Below, one piece after another: positions 42,399 through 56,651 of a stretch of 64,000 bases of DNA. Positions within the stretch are counted from its first letter, which is position 1. Every line of letters starts with the position of its first letter. This stretch comes from Flaccisagitta enflata (Eukaryota; Chaetognatha; Sagittoidea; Aphragmophora): contig OZ231127.1 in NCBI GenBank assembly GCA_965153355.1, forward strand, positions 54,436,001 through 54,500,000. Reading direction: 5' to 3'. The notes beneath the pieces were generated by a model. The model saw only the letters and a list, made by a program, of their open reading frames with translations, was not told the origin of the DNA and made no database searches. Position numbers and translations under genes: made by a program.

Positions 42399-43127
42399 AG
42401 GCATTCAGTAAACGATTTATCAACTTTGTATACACTCTTTGATCATGACCATCTTCTTAACAACTTGTCTTGGCTACTCAATAAATTGAGTAAAAATAGT
42501 GGCAAGGGCTTTATTTGTATTGGATGTGATAAGGCCTGGTTGGTGGTAAATGATTCCGAAGGTTTAGTGTAAACAGTTGGTGAGACTGTTGAGATGATTG
42601 ACTATCTGGTCAGAAATACACACATTAAGGCCTTTGGTCATGTTTTTAGGCAAGTTAAAGGAGTCATTATGGGAGGAAGCAGTTCCGGTTGGCTTTCAGA
42701 TAGCTCGCTAGCTGTGGATGAGTACAAATATATTGAAGGTAAGGTTAAGAACGGTAGGGCAGATGAAGCTAACAAACCTAAGTTTTTTAGAAGGTACCGG
42801 GATGACTGTACTTCAATCAATGTGGATGATTTTTTGACTATTTCCGGGGAAATCTATCCTCCTAGTCTAGATCTAACTCAGGAAAATGATAATCATCACA
42901 GGGCCGATGTTTTAGATATGTCAGTGTCCCTAGAGAACGGTAACATTATAACTAAGGTTTTTTGTAAGACTGATTTATTTCCTATTGATGTCATACCTCT
43001 TCCCTTTTTAGAAAGCAATTTAGACAATAAGATTTGCTTTAAGGTGTTTCATGGTCAGATTGTCAGATTTCAAAGATTATGTAGTTTGAAGCATCATTTT
43101 GAAGAAAGTAATCTGCATCTTGGGTAA
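42399..43127 (+). pseudogene. Reverse transcriptase fragment with an in-frame stop
   Basis: One frame runs through DLSTLYTLFDHDHLLNNLSW, a TAA at 42570-42572, VEMIDYLVRNT, FRQVKGVIMGG..., FFRRYRDDC (catalytic-type Asp pair at about 42801) and IVRFQRLCSLKHHF to TAA. The order matches a family of retroelement reverse transcriptases common in invertebrates, possibly Penelope-like, where SDS replaces the usual LAD. Both ends are missing, so it is a dead fragment. Confidence 0.65.
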
Positions 43128-43224
43128 TTGGCGACGGGACGTCTAAACCAGCCAAGCTTAAGGTGATGGTTGTAATCACCTTTTGCTTGTGAGTCCGCAG
43201 CCTTGGCCAAGATGCTCAGTTTTG

Positions 43225-43442
43225 TTACTTTTTTAGTTGTGGCTTTGTCCGTCTGTCGGTCCGTCGGTTCGTCTGTCGGTCCGTCGGTTCGTCGGTCCGT
43301 CGGTCGGTCCGTCGGTCGGTCCGTGGACATGAGTCGGAAAGTGAGGAAATGAGCGTTTTAGAACATTTTTAGTTGCGGACAGTTGCCTTTCCGCCCCTGC
43401 CCACCCGTCCGCAACTGATGGCCGTGTATCCGGCGTTGTTAT
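43225..43442 (-). mobile_element. CAAGG...hairpin element
   Basis: TTTAGTTGTGGCTTTGTCCG, (GTCGGTCC)n, GGCCGTGTATCCGGCGTTGT. Confidence 0.65.
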
Positions 43443-43565
43443 GATTTACATTCTGACCCTTTAACTTCTTTCTTTAGTTTTCTTGCCAACATTAACAACG
43501 GTATAATGCATACGTTATTCTCCCGTTTCCATGATCTTACGCCAGACTGTACTAGACGAAAAAAA

Positions 43566-43572
<7 letters not shown>

Positions 43573-43638
<66 letters not shown>
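43573..43638 (+). repeat. (GA)n microsatellite
   Basis: About 33 GA units. Confidence 0.9.
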
Positions 43639-43640
<2 letters not shown>

Positions 43641-43911
43641 ACTCCACAGTGACTCATGGAGTATTAACTTAAATAGATTAATGTGAATAAAATTGATTGC
43701 TGCAATCTTTTTTTTTTGTTATGTATTGACCGAAGAATAGACCGACGGACCCACCAATCCACCGACCGACGTTCTTTCCTACTACGTCAATCAGGATAAC
43801 CACGCTAACGCATTGTCTATCTAAAAGCAGTGGATATTTCATATTTAAACAATTTGAACTCGCTTATAGCTAGTCAATTCATTATGATTTAGCGTCTATA
43901 GACTATAGATA

Positions 43912-44214
43912 ATAGGGTGGCCTAAAGTGGGCTCATAGTCAAATCTCATGATGCCCTTGGAGAAAATGTGACCATTTCCCACATACATGCGAAATCCAAG
44001 ATTTGGGGGTAATCGAATAAAGTTTACTCATGGCCGCCACCCCACCCGTTCCCCATCACAAAGTGTAGGAGATATTGGAGGTGAAAATCCCTCCTATACA
44101 TTTCGTATGGGAAATAAGGGGGGTGGTGGCCATGAGTAAACTTTATCCAATCCCAAATTTTTTTCCCGCGAGCGTCATGAGATATGATAGCTACCCCACT
44201 TCAAGCCATCCTAA
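43912..44214. mobile_element. Inverted-repeat element, AGGGTGGCCTAAAGTGGG type
   Basis: The left end AGGGTGGCCTAAAGTGGG is mirrored by CCCACTTCAAGCCATCCT. The inner blocks TTTACTCATGGCC and GGCCATGAGTAAA are also inverted. Second copy at 20899-21166. Confidence 0.7.
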
Positions 44215-45577
44215 TAGATAAGTCAGAGCTGGGAAAATAGATCATGACAGAATGTATTGCAATCATCAAAATCATATGTAAAAGCCGAACAAACGGAAGA
44301 CTCAAGTTGACGACGGTTGTTTGTCTTTACCATGTCATCCAGCTGTGAGGGATCACAGTCACTCACAAGCATCAGCATGATATACTTGGGTGCTTCACTT
44401 AGCAAAAGTTGTTTATTTCTTTTCGCCCTCTTTACCTAATGTGGAGTGGCCAATTTTAGGACCCTTACCATTTTTCTTTTATCAAAAATTGTTCATCTTC
44501 CGTTTATTAGAAAATTGTTTTTGAGGGCCTAATTTGCATAATGCAGTGGGATAAAACTATATGCTGATATTGTTTAAATTAGCTTTTACAAATTTCTATT
44601 TTTTCAATGAATTGCAATTCTGCCTTTTCATAAGCTTTTTCATAGCTTATGTTCTAATATTTTAGTTTGTTTTTACGAGCATCATAATTTTCTAAAACAA
44701 ATATTTGTCCTTTTTGTAACAAAACTGCACAGGATTTTGCTGAATTCTGGGAAATCTGTGGAAACTTTAAGGCCAAAACAAAAACGGAAGATGAAGGAAT
44801 TTTGAAAAAAGGAAAATGATCATCTTCATGATTTTTGCTCCTCCACATTACTTAAGTATGGTGAAGGGATACTCCCAACTTTTGCTATGCGAAGCACGCA
44901 AATGATATACATCTATGATCTTGTCAAACTAAACAGATCTGGATGATGTTTTTACAACATCACCCTTTGTTAAAAAGGAATATAAAAGAATTCAAAATTG
45001 TTTTACCAAGTCTCATTTATAAACCACACTTGATTGTTAAACAGACAAGACACCAATCCCTCAATAGAGTCAATACTGAATGATAATTGGATAAAAATTG
45101 AAAAAAAGGCATACTGCAAAAAGAACATTAGTCAAGATGATGCTATTGAGAACGAGAAAAAAAATCTTGCCCTATCCCTTTCCAAGAAGTTGTCACATGC
45201 AAGCTATGATTTGTGAATAAGTAAAATTAATCGGTATTTTTATACACTTTCTTCATCAAGATAAATAGATGACTTATGTACATTGGTGTAAAATTGTAAA
45301 GCAGCAACGTAAAAAAATCGATGAAATAACGATTCAAGGGATTATGACTGCAGTAAATGGAAAAAATAAAAAACACTCCCTTCTCAAGCATGCTAGAAAT
45401 AATAATACTGGGTTTATCAAGGACTAGAAAAGAGTACGATGTAGAAGATTCATGACTGACAGAATTACAAAAGATCAAAGTACGGTTATTTGCACACAAC
45501 TCTAGAGCAAAAGTGCCTTCCAAAATGATTCAATAATCGAGTACGGAGTAATGTATTTTGCATTGTCCATTGGGATT
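44215..45577. other. A/T-rich sequence downstream of the DPF gene
   Basis: No convincing coding frame or repeat. Confidence 0.45.
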
Positions 45578-45579
45578 GG

Positions 45580-46110
45580 AAAAGATTCCCGGATGTTCCC
45601 AGGTGTTGTCCCATGGTGTTCCGTATTCATTTGGACACAACTCCTGATTGCTGTCCTATGATGTTTCGCATTCATTTGGACACCACTCCTGAGTGTTGCC
45701 CTATGGTGTTCCGCATTCTTTTAGATACTACTCCTGAGTGCCGTCCTATGATGTTCCACGTTCATTTGGACACCACTCCTGAGTGTTGTCCCATGGTGTT
45801 CCACATTCATTTGGAAACTAGTCCTGAGTGTTGTCCCATGGTGTTCCGCATTCATTTGGACACTACTCCTGAGTGTTGTCCTATGGTGTTCTGTATTCAT
45901 TTGGACACAACTCCTGATTGCTGTCCTATGATGTTTCGCATTCATTTGGACACCACACCTGAGTGTTGCCCTATGGTGTTCCACAATCTTTTAGATACTA
46001 CTCCTGAGTGCCGTCCTATGATGTTCAATGTTCATTTGGACACCACTCCTGAGTGTTGTCCCATGATGTTCCACATTCATTTGGACACTACTCCTGAGTG
46101 TTGTCCCTTG
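45580..46110 (+). repeat. 45-bp satellite array with a 270-bp higher-order period
   Basis: About 11-12 units of GTTCCGCATTCATTTGGACA / CCACTCCTGAGTGTTGTCC type. The variant GGACACAACTCCTGATTGCT occurs at 45633 and again 270 bases later. Because 45 is divisible by 3, the array is open in several frames. Confidence 0.85.
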
Positions 46111-46259
46111 GGAATTCGTATTCCGCTGCTGAACCCGTGATGAAACTCAATTATGCAAAGATGACAGGACCAAGTTCCCTCTGGAGCATCTTTCAAAGGC
46201 GGATTCAGGCAGTACATGTGAAAGCCGCGATCACAGTCGTCACAGAATAGCAGTTGATC
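46077..46259 (-). CDS. DPF gene, terminal exon (PHD2 and satellite-derived tail)
   Basis: Acceptor [29 protein letters not shown] to WSCHLC is a strong match. After that the frame continues 25 residues and stops inside the 45-bp satellite. The normal family C-terminus is absent. Confidence 0.85.
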   Translation of the reverse strand, partial: DQLLFCDDCDRGFHMYCLNPPLKDAPEGTWSCHLCIIEFHHGFSSGIRIPKGQHSGVVSK

Positions 46260-49200
46260 CTGTACAAGGGAACGAGGGTAGGGAGACATAACAATTTCTT
46301 GATGCGTTTTCACTTTCCTTTTATTATCCGCATTATTACCGCCCCCACCAAGCCGCAGGCTAATACAGGGTCATCAATCTCGTTTGGGAAATAGAACAAT
46401 AAAGGTGGCTAATCGCAGCAGGAAAAAAGGTGATACTTGCTTATCATTAAAAACTATGAGCAAGCAGGGTAAAATGGGTGTGACTTGAAAACTAGCATCA
46501 TAAAAGTTAGTCAATGTGCATTAGTCAATGTGCAAATGAAGTTCCCTAAAAGCCTCATGAGAAAAATGGAAATCCAAAAAGCTCTGCAGGTATCAAAAAG
46601 TTAAAGGAACTTTGTTTCTTCAACTTTTTTCCAAATTAAGCTTATAGTTATACTCTCCGATGCTTAACCTCATTGATCTAGAATAGATTACATTTTCTAG
46701 TACTATATTTAATACTTTTACTCCTGTGTACATGACTCCGGTCTGTCAATATGTCCATCCATCGTTAATATTTTTGAATTTTTGATTTTTTTGCGTATTC
46801 TGAAGTAAAAAATTCAAAATTCCCCTCATCTCCCAAACCATATTCAATTTTCAACTTTTTGAGACTTCCAGATGCCATTCTTTTAAAAATTACAGAATGA
46901 AACAACTATGTCTAGTTTTTTTGGTAAACAATCGATTTAAACGCTTTTTGTTCTTAGAGGAAAAAACCTCGCTCATACACATGGGTAACCCACTGAATTG
47001 TGCTTTTAGTCGCTGACTAAGCGACTCTATAAGAGGGTGTGTCCCTACGTCCGTCTGTATGTACATCTGTCACAAGAAATTTTGTATGGCGCGAAATTGG
47101 CCGACTATAATTTCTGAGCATAACAGCCCCTGCCCACCCAAAATACAGCCCCTGCCCACCAAATGACTGCCCCTGCCCATCTGCAAACTGCTCCTGCCCA
47201 CCTATCAGCGACTGCTTTTTGGCTGTGTATCTGGCCTTGTTTAAAAAAAAAGTGAAATATAGTACTACGAAATAAAATCAATTCCAGATTGATGACCCTG
47301 TATGTAAATACACAATTACACATCTTTCTCGTTTTACACGCCATGTTTCCATCAATTCCTTGGTTGTTTTGCAGCTTTCTAGATCCTCATCAAAATCACC
47401 GCATCATTTATTTCTTAAATGTCATTTAGACTTTTTTTTTCTATTGCAGAGGCATAATCTTTGAAGAAATCTAGATTGAATGGGTAAAATAAAATGAAGA
47501 CGTTATTTTTGGATTATGACCAATTACACCATCTTTACGACAAAATCGTTGTCTTTAGGCACCAAGTACAAAGACTTTCGAAAACTTACATCATTTTCTG
47601 AAGTGCCGCAAACTGCACACGATTTGCACTCGATGCACTGCCAGGGATACTTGTCCACGGAAGTGATCATATTTGGCGTGAATTGAAGGCAGGTTGGATG
47701 ACCGGATCGGCCGCACTCCGAGCAACTGACAAGGCGCTCCGACAGTCCCGTCTTTTTGTTTTCTTCCTCGTCGCCTTAGAGGTTGAAAGGATTGCCAATT
47801 CAGGAAATGAATTTAAGAAACACCCGCCCCCCTCCAAAAATCAATCATTAGTACAAATTAAAGAACTGGAACCACATGTCCTGTTTCCTTTATTGTACTT
47901 GTTTAGAGGAATGCTATAACTCATGAGATGCTTGGTTCAATCCAAATTCTTACTATTCCAATCCTAGATAGTGAGTTTAAGACAATTTGAAAATTCAGTT
48001 TGTGTCAGGGTGCAATCAATGACAAAATTGATCAGTCAACATGTTTCTTAGCAATATCATAGACATTGTTAATTCAAATATTTCCTCAATGAAAAATGAT
48101 AATCAGTTTGTGTTTAGATTATTTTTGCATCAAAAACCATTTTTGTGTCCAAAGTAACTGTGAAATGTACAGATAAATGTAAAAACATATCTTGGGTAAA
48201 ATTATGATTTTGTAAAGAGATTCAAAAATTGAGATTTTCAAAAACATGGTGTCATTCTAAAGACTCATGACAGGGTGTGCAAAATCATCCGCAATTGCTT
48301 CATTGAAAGAAAACTATACTTAAGAGTGGCCCACCACTATGAAATATGGACCACAGTATCCCAGTTGGTTATACCAGAAGCTAGAATTGATTGTAAGTCT
48401 TTTTTGTATCCCTTGTTACTATGGGAGTCAAATGTTTTAAAGCAAAGATTTTGATTTTGACAGGATCTTATTTTTTTAAAATAGGATACAAAATCATAGA
48501 TTGTTGAATTTGTGACTATTCCATCGTGATTTTCTCAGCTTTGTGACTATTCCATAGTGATTTTCTTAGCTTGGCACATACTATGCTGAGGGAGGTAAGT
48601 TACATCAATTTGTATGGAGCTAAAGCAAATAAAGTAGGCCTAAAGAGCAAGAAAAATTAACAAAAAAATTTCAGTTTTTCTAACAAATCATATTTAGGAA
48701 TGTTTCATTCAAGTAAAATTTACCTGAAATTTCTTTTTTTTTTTACATTTTAACTCTTTGTGAATTTTAATTTTGAATGCTAAAAAAGATATTTTTTAAT
48801 GTCTACCACTCATGTATTTAAAAATCATTATCTTTATATGAAAGGAGTGCCAATTGCGGATAATTTTGCACACCCTGTTAAGATGAGGGCCATGTGTTTA
48901 AAAATGCAAAATTTTGCATTCAGAAGCAGAATTATAATTTTACCCAACAACTTTCTGAACTTTTCTTCTCATTTTTGGGAGAATTTTTCATGCTTTGTTG
49001 ATTAACTTTGGTCTTTATGAACATACAATGGATATTTTTTTTATTGTAATCATTTTTCATATTCTGGGTTTTTTAGTCGCGTGCTATGCGACTCTACACC
49101 CGCTTTGTCAGTCCGTCGGTCAGTCCGTCCGACACACTTTACTTTTTCTTGGTTTTTGCAGTCTGTGGCCTCACTGCTCCTGCCCAAATGATCAAGTGAC

Positions 49201-49485
49201 CTCAAATATGGCCCCTACCCACCTGCATGCGACTGGGGTAGCCATGCATCCAGCCCTGGGCCGAGCGTGACACTGCAATAAACCTCTATCCCGTGGACGA
49301 TGCAACAACGGCATTTTCCGCCACATGGCGTAGCGATGCAATTCATTGCAATATCGTGTCGGGGATGGTACGGTATGGGACCGGTCTTCAATAATCATAA
49401 GTATCTGTATTTACTCATCTGTTGTTAGAATTTCAAAAAAAAGCTAGACACTTGGAGTGACAGACAAGGAGATATAAACAGGGGC

Positions 49486-49584
<99 letters not shown>

Positions 49585-52500
49585 ATTCTACTTCTTTTCC
49601 TTCTTTTATTCACTTTTTATTCGCGTGCACGCAACTCTACAGCCCACTTTGTCCGTCGATTGGTCGGTTGGTTGGTTGGTTGGTCAGTTGGTCGGTCGGT
49701 CATACTTTACTTTTTTTTATGATTTTATTTCTTTGACCTCACTGCTCCTGCCCAAATGATCTGGTGACCTCAAATATGGCCCCTGCCCACCCGCACGCGA
49801 CTTCGGTATATATCCGCCTTGTTCTTCATTTTCCTTTTTCTTTTTTTCTTTCCTCTTTTTTTCTTTTTCTTCCTTTTTTTCTTTTTTTCTGTTCTTTTTT
49901 TTTCTTTTCTTCTTTTTCTTTTTCCTTTCTTCTTTTTCTTTTTCTTTTTCTTCTTCTTCCTTCTTCTTCCTCTTCTCAATACCGTTACCGTCACGGCCAA
50001 GCAGCCCATTATCGTTTTAGGGCGACCCTGCCCTTTTTCCGGAACCGGAACGAACTTCTGGTTTCACGCTTGGGCCAGATCCAGCCTTGTTTAAAAAACT
50101 AAGTGCTATGAAATATAGATTACCCAGGCGTGGAAAGGGGTTTTTTGCGTGCACGCGACTTGCACCCCACGTGTCCGTTGGTCGGTTGGTCGGGATTGGT
50201 CGGTCGGTCGGTTGGTCTGTTGGTCAAACCCCAACCAACGGAACGGACAAAGCCTTATATAGAGATTTGGACGCATAAAATAATACTGATTGTATAATGT
50301 CAATTTGTGCCGTAAAAGTACACTGTGCATAAAATACTGTACATTAAATCTAAAATAGGGGGTCATGGTCGGAAAAGGGGTCATTAAACCATCAATTGGA
50401 CAAAGTTTGTTTGATAATCTAACTTTCTCGACTTCATCAGCACTCATTTTGAAGGGCTAATTGCTGAAATGTCCAAATCCCGTTCATTTGTTCATAGACC
50501 AAGGTCATGATTGAAAAACGCGCCCTCTGAGAGAAAGGCGTCACATCCACTGGTTAAAGGTCACTTGTTTTGTAGCCTCTGTGGCTAGATATCAAGTGTT
50601 CTAGTTTTCTTTTTTCCCAATTTGACACTTCCCTTACAGGTTGAGGTTAAAAATCTCCCTTTGATGATAAATTTCTCCTCACAACCCCTGCAAGCTTTGC
50701 CCAAACCTCCCCAAATTCCATGTTTTTAGTTGTAGCGTGGATCTGGCAGATATAGAGCTGGGATTTGGACATTTGTACTTTATCAAGTTTTATAGCATGA
50801 TAATTTCTTAGTAGGGATGTCAATCCCAATCAGGAACTGGTCATAAATGGACTTTGCAATCTTCTATGAAAAGTATAGTCCCTTCAAGACCCCCTATCTA
50901 AAAGATAGTTCTAGTTTTAGTGCTTACCAAGTACGCTTCATCAGATAATTTCATTGGATGCACTACAAAAAAATTCGAATATGGGAAGTTTTCAGTGGCG
51001 GACACGCAACCCTATATGTCTGTCCGTCGGTCTGTTGGTCCGTTGGTCCGTCCGTCATAGTGATTGAGTTGAAAAGTGGGAAAATCAGCGTTTTCGATAC
51101 TTTTTGTGTATGATAGGTGGAACAATATCCCTCACTATACCCAAACTGAAAACTATGGAAGAGGGCCTTGTGAGCCCTCACTGACTAGTTACTACGCGCA
51201 TCACTCCTAGTTTTTCATTTAGCAAAACTAACTTAGCATACATCCATTCTGAGTCTAACCCAAAACACTAATGCTTACCAAAATAGCTAAGGGCAAATGA
51301 TTGTTACCTGTGTTACCAAAATTCAACAAATCACCCGAGGGCAGCATTGTTAAGAAACCATACCCTTGAAGGATAGAATCGAGGTCAAGCTTTATGCGAC
51401 CGCCGGACATTCTAATCCAAGGTACTGAGTAGTAGTAGTTTCAGTGCTGGGGGTGGATTGGGGTGTGGATTGGGGTTGGATGCCCCTGCCCACCCATCCG
51501 CAACAATATCGTGACCCCGCATCACTTGCTTTTGGTAAAGATACCAGTGAAGTGAGATGAATTGAGGTTTGGCACACAATATTTGATTTCTTGTAATGAT
51601 TCATTTTTGTTGTTCTAAGACTATAACCCTTGAACAAGGCCGGATACAGGGCAATCCAGTCGCGGACGGCTGGGCAGGAGCAGTAATGCGAAAACCGCTC
51701 GGAATTCAAAAATGTGACGGACGGACAGACGGACCGACCGACGGACCGACTTACCAACCAACCGTCACAGCAAGGTGTAGAGTCGCGTGTCCGCGACTAA
51801 AAAGTGCGTGATGCATAAGATATATCGGGGTAACGTTTACATGTCTGAAAAAAATCAGGAGTATAAAAATTTTTATTTCAAAACCTATTACTCACCATGA
51901 TAGCTATATATAACAATTTATTGTGACTGAAAATCAAATTTTGTCTTCGTTTGCACCCCGCCATATAGGAGTCGATACGTTAATGCATTTCTCCCCAACT
52001 CGCAAAGTGAATTTGCCCATATGTATTACCCAAGCAGAAATCACAGTAAGGAGAGTTGACTTTAGAAGAAGGATGTACATTTTGCCTCTCTGCCTCAATT
52101 GGGGTTTGTTCCTGAGGATTGATCAACGACGTCTGTTTCATCGTCGTTGATGTTGTTGTTGACGTAGGAGCAACTGGTGATTTTGACTTTTTGCTGGAAT
52201 GAAAGAGCATATATGGCGAGTTATTTCGCAGAATTCCGTCACACAAGGCAGAAGAGCCAATTATTCTATTCAACATCAACTAGTTTGACAAATTTTAACC
52301 TCACCCAAATTTTTTAATTTGATCTAAAAAGATGCAATTTCACTTATAATGTCCACTGATGCTGTTGCACTTTTTACTTGTGTCGTAAGATTTTAAAAAT
52401 TAATTCTCATTAAAATTTTTGTTTCCCTGAATAAAGTCAATGCATTTGATACACAATAATCATTCCAGGAATCAGGTCTTTCAATCGAAATGAGGGGGAT

Positions 52501-55500
52501 GACAACAATAGGCCACTTCCAGGTTACGCCCAATGGTGTAGACACGAGGAGTCTAGGCAACCATACCCAGCGCAGGTCTGCACACGCAGCGAGCTATTTC
52601 TTTGCTGTGAGGCTGCCCCTGAATCGAGCCGAACATCCAAGTTTAAAGCGAGGGCATCATTCCGTTAATTTTAATCGTTTTTTGGGATATATATGAATGT
52701 GTGAATATGATCATTTTAAGCTTGGCCATCATGTAAAGTTCATAAAGGTTGATCTGATGATGACTTTGAGCACTTATTGTTAAAGTAAGATTTGAATATA
52801 CAGTGCAATCCCACCTTAGTGGCACCTCTATTTAAGGGATATCCGCATTTAAGAGACAACACTGTCTGGTCCCAAAATTTTTTGAATTTTTCCAATGTTA
52901 AAAAACCTCTATTTAAGGAACTTCTATTTGAGGGATATTCGGATTTAAGAGACAAGTCTTTTAAAATATCCCTTATATGACGGGAAATTTTAGGTAAATT
53001 TGATTAATTTTGACAAAAAAAATGGTATTCTTAGATAATTTTTAAAAAAGATTTATTAGAAAAAAATGAAATATTTCCTGTGCCATGAATATCCTGCCAT
53101 AAACTAAATGAATCATTATTCTTCAACATACTTGAAGCAAAAAGATGTGGGTACACTATGAATTTGATAATCCTTAGTAACTAATATAAAAATCCTTAAT
53201 AGAACTTAAATTCAATTAAAGGGATTTCGGATTTAAGAGGCAAAATTAGTCAGTCCTTAGAAATCCTTTAAACCGAGGTCCCACTGTACATGACTCGAAA
53301 CCATTCACATTCTTTGTTCATTTTGGTCAAATAATTATTAAATCCCGTCAGTCAAGCACTAGAAATTTTCGCTGCATTATGGCGCAAATCTTGATTGTTG
53401 CAAACTTTAACCCTTCCTTACCAACCAACTAGTATTTTCAAATGTGTATTGGTCTAATAGTGTGTCTGGCTGTTTGTAAATCGGTCGCTTTATCGGTCAA
53501 GAAGATACGAACGAAATGTTTTAAGCACCTAGTATTCTGCGAGACCACTGTGAGCTTGAGTGCGATCGATGCATCATTTAGCGCGCCCGCATTGCCACTT
53601 CCGCTGCTGCGGCTGCCGCCGCCGCTGCCGCCGCCGCCGCCGCCGTCGCAGCCGCCGCCGCCACCGTCACCAACCACACCGACGCTCTTTTCTTCCGCTG
53701 CGACCATTGACGTCGGCAGAAGGTTGTTTCTGATTTTACTCATCGCGTCATCTACCGGGTCTTTGTCAGTTTTTTGCACCTTTGACAAAGCCGGCGTCGT
53801 CGTTGTCATCATCATCATCGTCTCTGGAGTCGTCGACGTTGTCGCTGTCGTCGTTGTCGCGATCATCGTCATCGTCGTCGCGATCGTTTTGTTGACAGAT
53901 AGCTCTTCTTCCCTCCTCATCTGCTGCGCCATCATTTGCTTCTCTAGTTTGATTTGTTTCCGTTTAGCGGCGCGCTGTTCTCTGCGTCTCGCGTTTCGAA
54001 TCTTTCGTTTTCTGTCGGCCTCAGATTCGAAATCTTCTCCGTGAACGCCGAAGCCATCGCTAAAGCCGTTTACGGCACCGATTTTCACCTCAACGGCAAC
54101 ACCACCAACGCCATCGGCGCCACCATTGCCACTACCATCAACGCCACCATTGCCACCACCACCACCACCTTCGTCGTTCTCCCACTCTTCGCCAACTACG
54201 TTGGACGACGAACGCAAGTATTCCTATGATCCGAGAAAAGAAAACGTACAATTTGATTAGCTCGGAAAAAATATTGACCCATCATCATAGAAACTTCATC
54301 ATGGACACATCATCATCAACACGTAAATAAATACAACAAATTGAAGACAGAACGGTAAGTGCCTGAAAAGGTTATAAGAAGGTAGCAAGATTCCACACTG
54401 CGAACCATTAAAAAAGGAAATAGGTGTTCAGTAAGTTATTTCTCATGAGAGAAATGACGTAATAATCAATTTTTGTGAGTAATGGTAAAAAGTTTTATCA
54501 AATTCATCAATAAAGCCAATATCACAAATCCCATCAGTTTTCATTTATCATTTCAGATTTTCTAGTAAAAAGCAGATATGGTGTCAGAATCTGTGTTTGA
54601 ACTGTGAATTCTTTAAAAATATGCAAAAGAAGGACCTTTTGTTATTTTATTTTTATCATTTGCAGTACAAGAAATCAATTAAGATAATAAATCATTTGAA
54701 AGATATTCATAACCTATAAAAAGAAAATTCCCACTTAGGTTTTTTTATATATATTTCTTCATTTTAACAAAAAATCCAAATAAGTTGACCAAATTCGATG
54801 TGACTGGTGGCAAATTGTTTATAACTTAGCGCTCTTCAAAATGCTCATGAATAACAATTAGCTTTTTTAAATTTCAACTGTGTCTATTATCGGAAAAGGC
54901 GCAATTTAACCCAATCAATTTGATCATGCCGCTCAATTCAATCACCTGATAGCTAAACGAATCATTCGAGTTGCCAAACGTCGTGGATTTGGCGTCAACC
55001 GCAAAACTTGAGTTTAGATGTATTGATGATGTTCCTTTCGGTGGCGGCAACGACGACGATGACGACGACGACGACGATGATAATGCAGAAAATGGCGGTA
55101 GTGAAAAGACAGATTTAGAAGTGCAAGTTACCGATGCATGACTAGAGTAAGACAATGATGATGATGGTGATGGTGATGTTGACGAGGATGTCGATGTGGC
55201 CGTCGAGGAAGTTGAAGGCGGTGGAGTTGCGGCCGAGAATGTCGTCGTGGCAGTCGACGTGGAACATGCCGTCGTTGAAGATTGGGGAGAGTCCAATCGT
55301 AGAGGACTAGAAGAGGATGGACTAGAAATGCCGATGGTATCGCCGGTATTATCAGATGATGCCGAATCCGTAAAGAACCTATGAACGATCGAAATACACC
55401 GAAAGAAGTTATTGAGACCGACAATGACTAAAGCTTCAACGACGATTTCCACTGTCAGTGACTATGTAACAACGAGGCCGACAACAACAACAACAGCAAC

Positions 55501-55897
55501 ACCACCACCACCACCACCGCCACCACACCGTGCATCAAAATCACCAACGACCAATAAAAAATCCCACCAACCACTCAACCCACCTAAAACACCAACACCG
55601 TGCATCAAAATCACCAACGACCAATAAAAAATCCCACCAACCACCCAACCCACCTAAAACACCAACACCGTGCATCAAAATCACCAACGACCAATAAAAA
55701 ATCCCACCAACCACCCAACCCACCTAAAACACCAACACCGTGCATCAAAATCACCAACGACCAATAAAAAATCCCACCAACCACCCAACCCACCTAAAAC
55801 ACCAACACCGTGCATCAAAATTACCAATGACCAATAAAAAATCCCACCAACCACCCAACCCACCTAAAACACCACCACCACCACCACCACCACCACT

Positions 55898-55929
<32 letters not shown>

Positions 55930-55991
55930 CAAAACAAAAACAACAACAACAAAACAATAACCACAAACACTAAAATAACAACAACTGAAAT

Positions 55992-56022
<31 letters not shown>

Positions 56023-56064
56023 ACAGCTGCAGCAACAGTAGCAACAACAACAGCAACAACAACC

Positions 56065-56104
<40 letters not shown>

Positions 56105-56115
56105 CGACAACAACG

Positions 56116-56183
<68 letters not shown>

Positions 56184-56515
56184 AATAACCACAACAACAT
56201 AGCAGGTGCTCACAACACGAGAGCTGTCTGCAATATGTTGAAAGATTCTTTAATGAATTTTGATAAAACCTCTGCGCAAGATCTGATAACATGCTAAAAC
56301 CAAGAACTCGAATAAAAATTCCATAAACAAAGTGAAAAATGTCAAAATAATGATTTTGACAAATATTGATATCTATTGGATCATCTTACCACATCATTCA
56401 AAATACATTATTGATAGCATCAAAAACTATTTACAACAACAGCAATGAATCATGGAAAAAGGAACAACAACAACAACAGCAACAGCGACAGCAACAACAG
56501 CAACAACAACAACGA

Positions 56516-56565
<50 letters not shown>

Positions 56566-56567
56566 CC

Positions 56568-56651
<84 letters not shown>

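Noticed and set aside
45613-46140. 175-codon plus-strand frame with 15-residue repeats
   Set aside because: It is the 45-bp satellite read through; unit length divisible by 3 keeps it open. The real coding end here is on the minus strand.
55531-55871. Regular 70-bp spacing resembling a CRISPR array
   Set aside because: Whole units are conserved with no unique spacers, and the genome is eukaryotic; it is a minisatellite.
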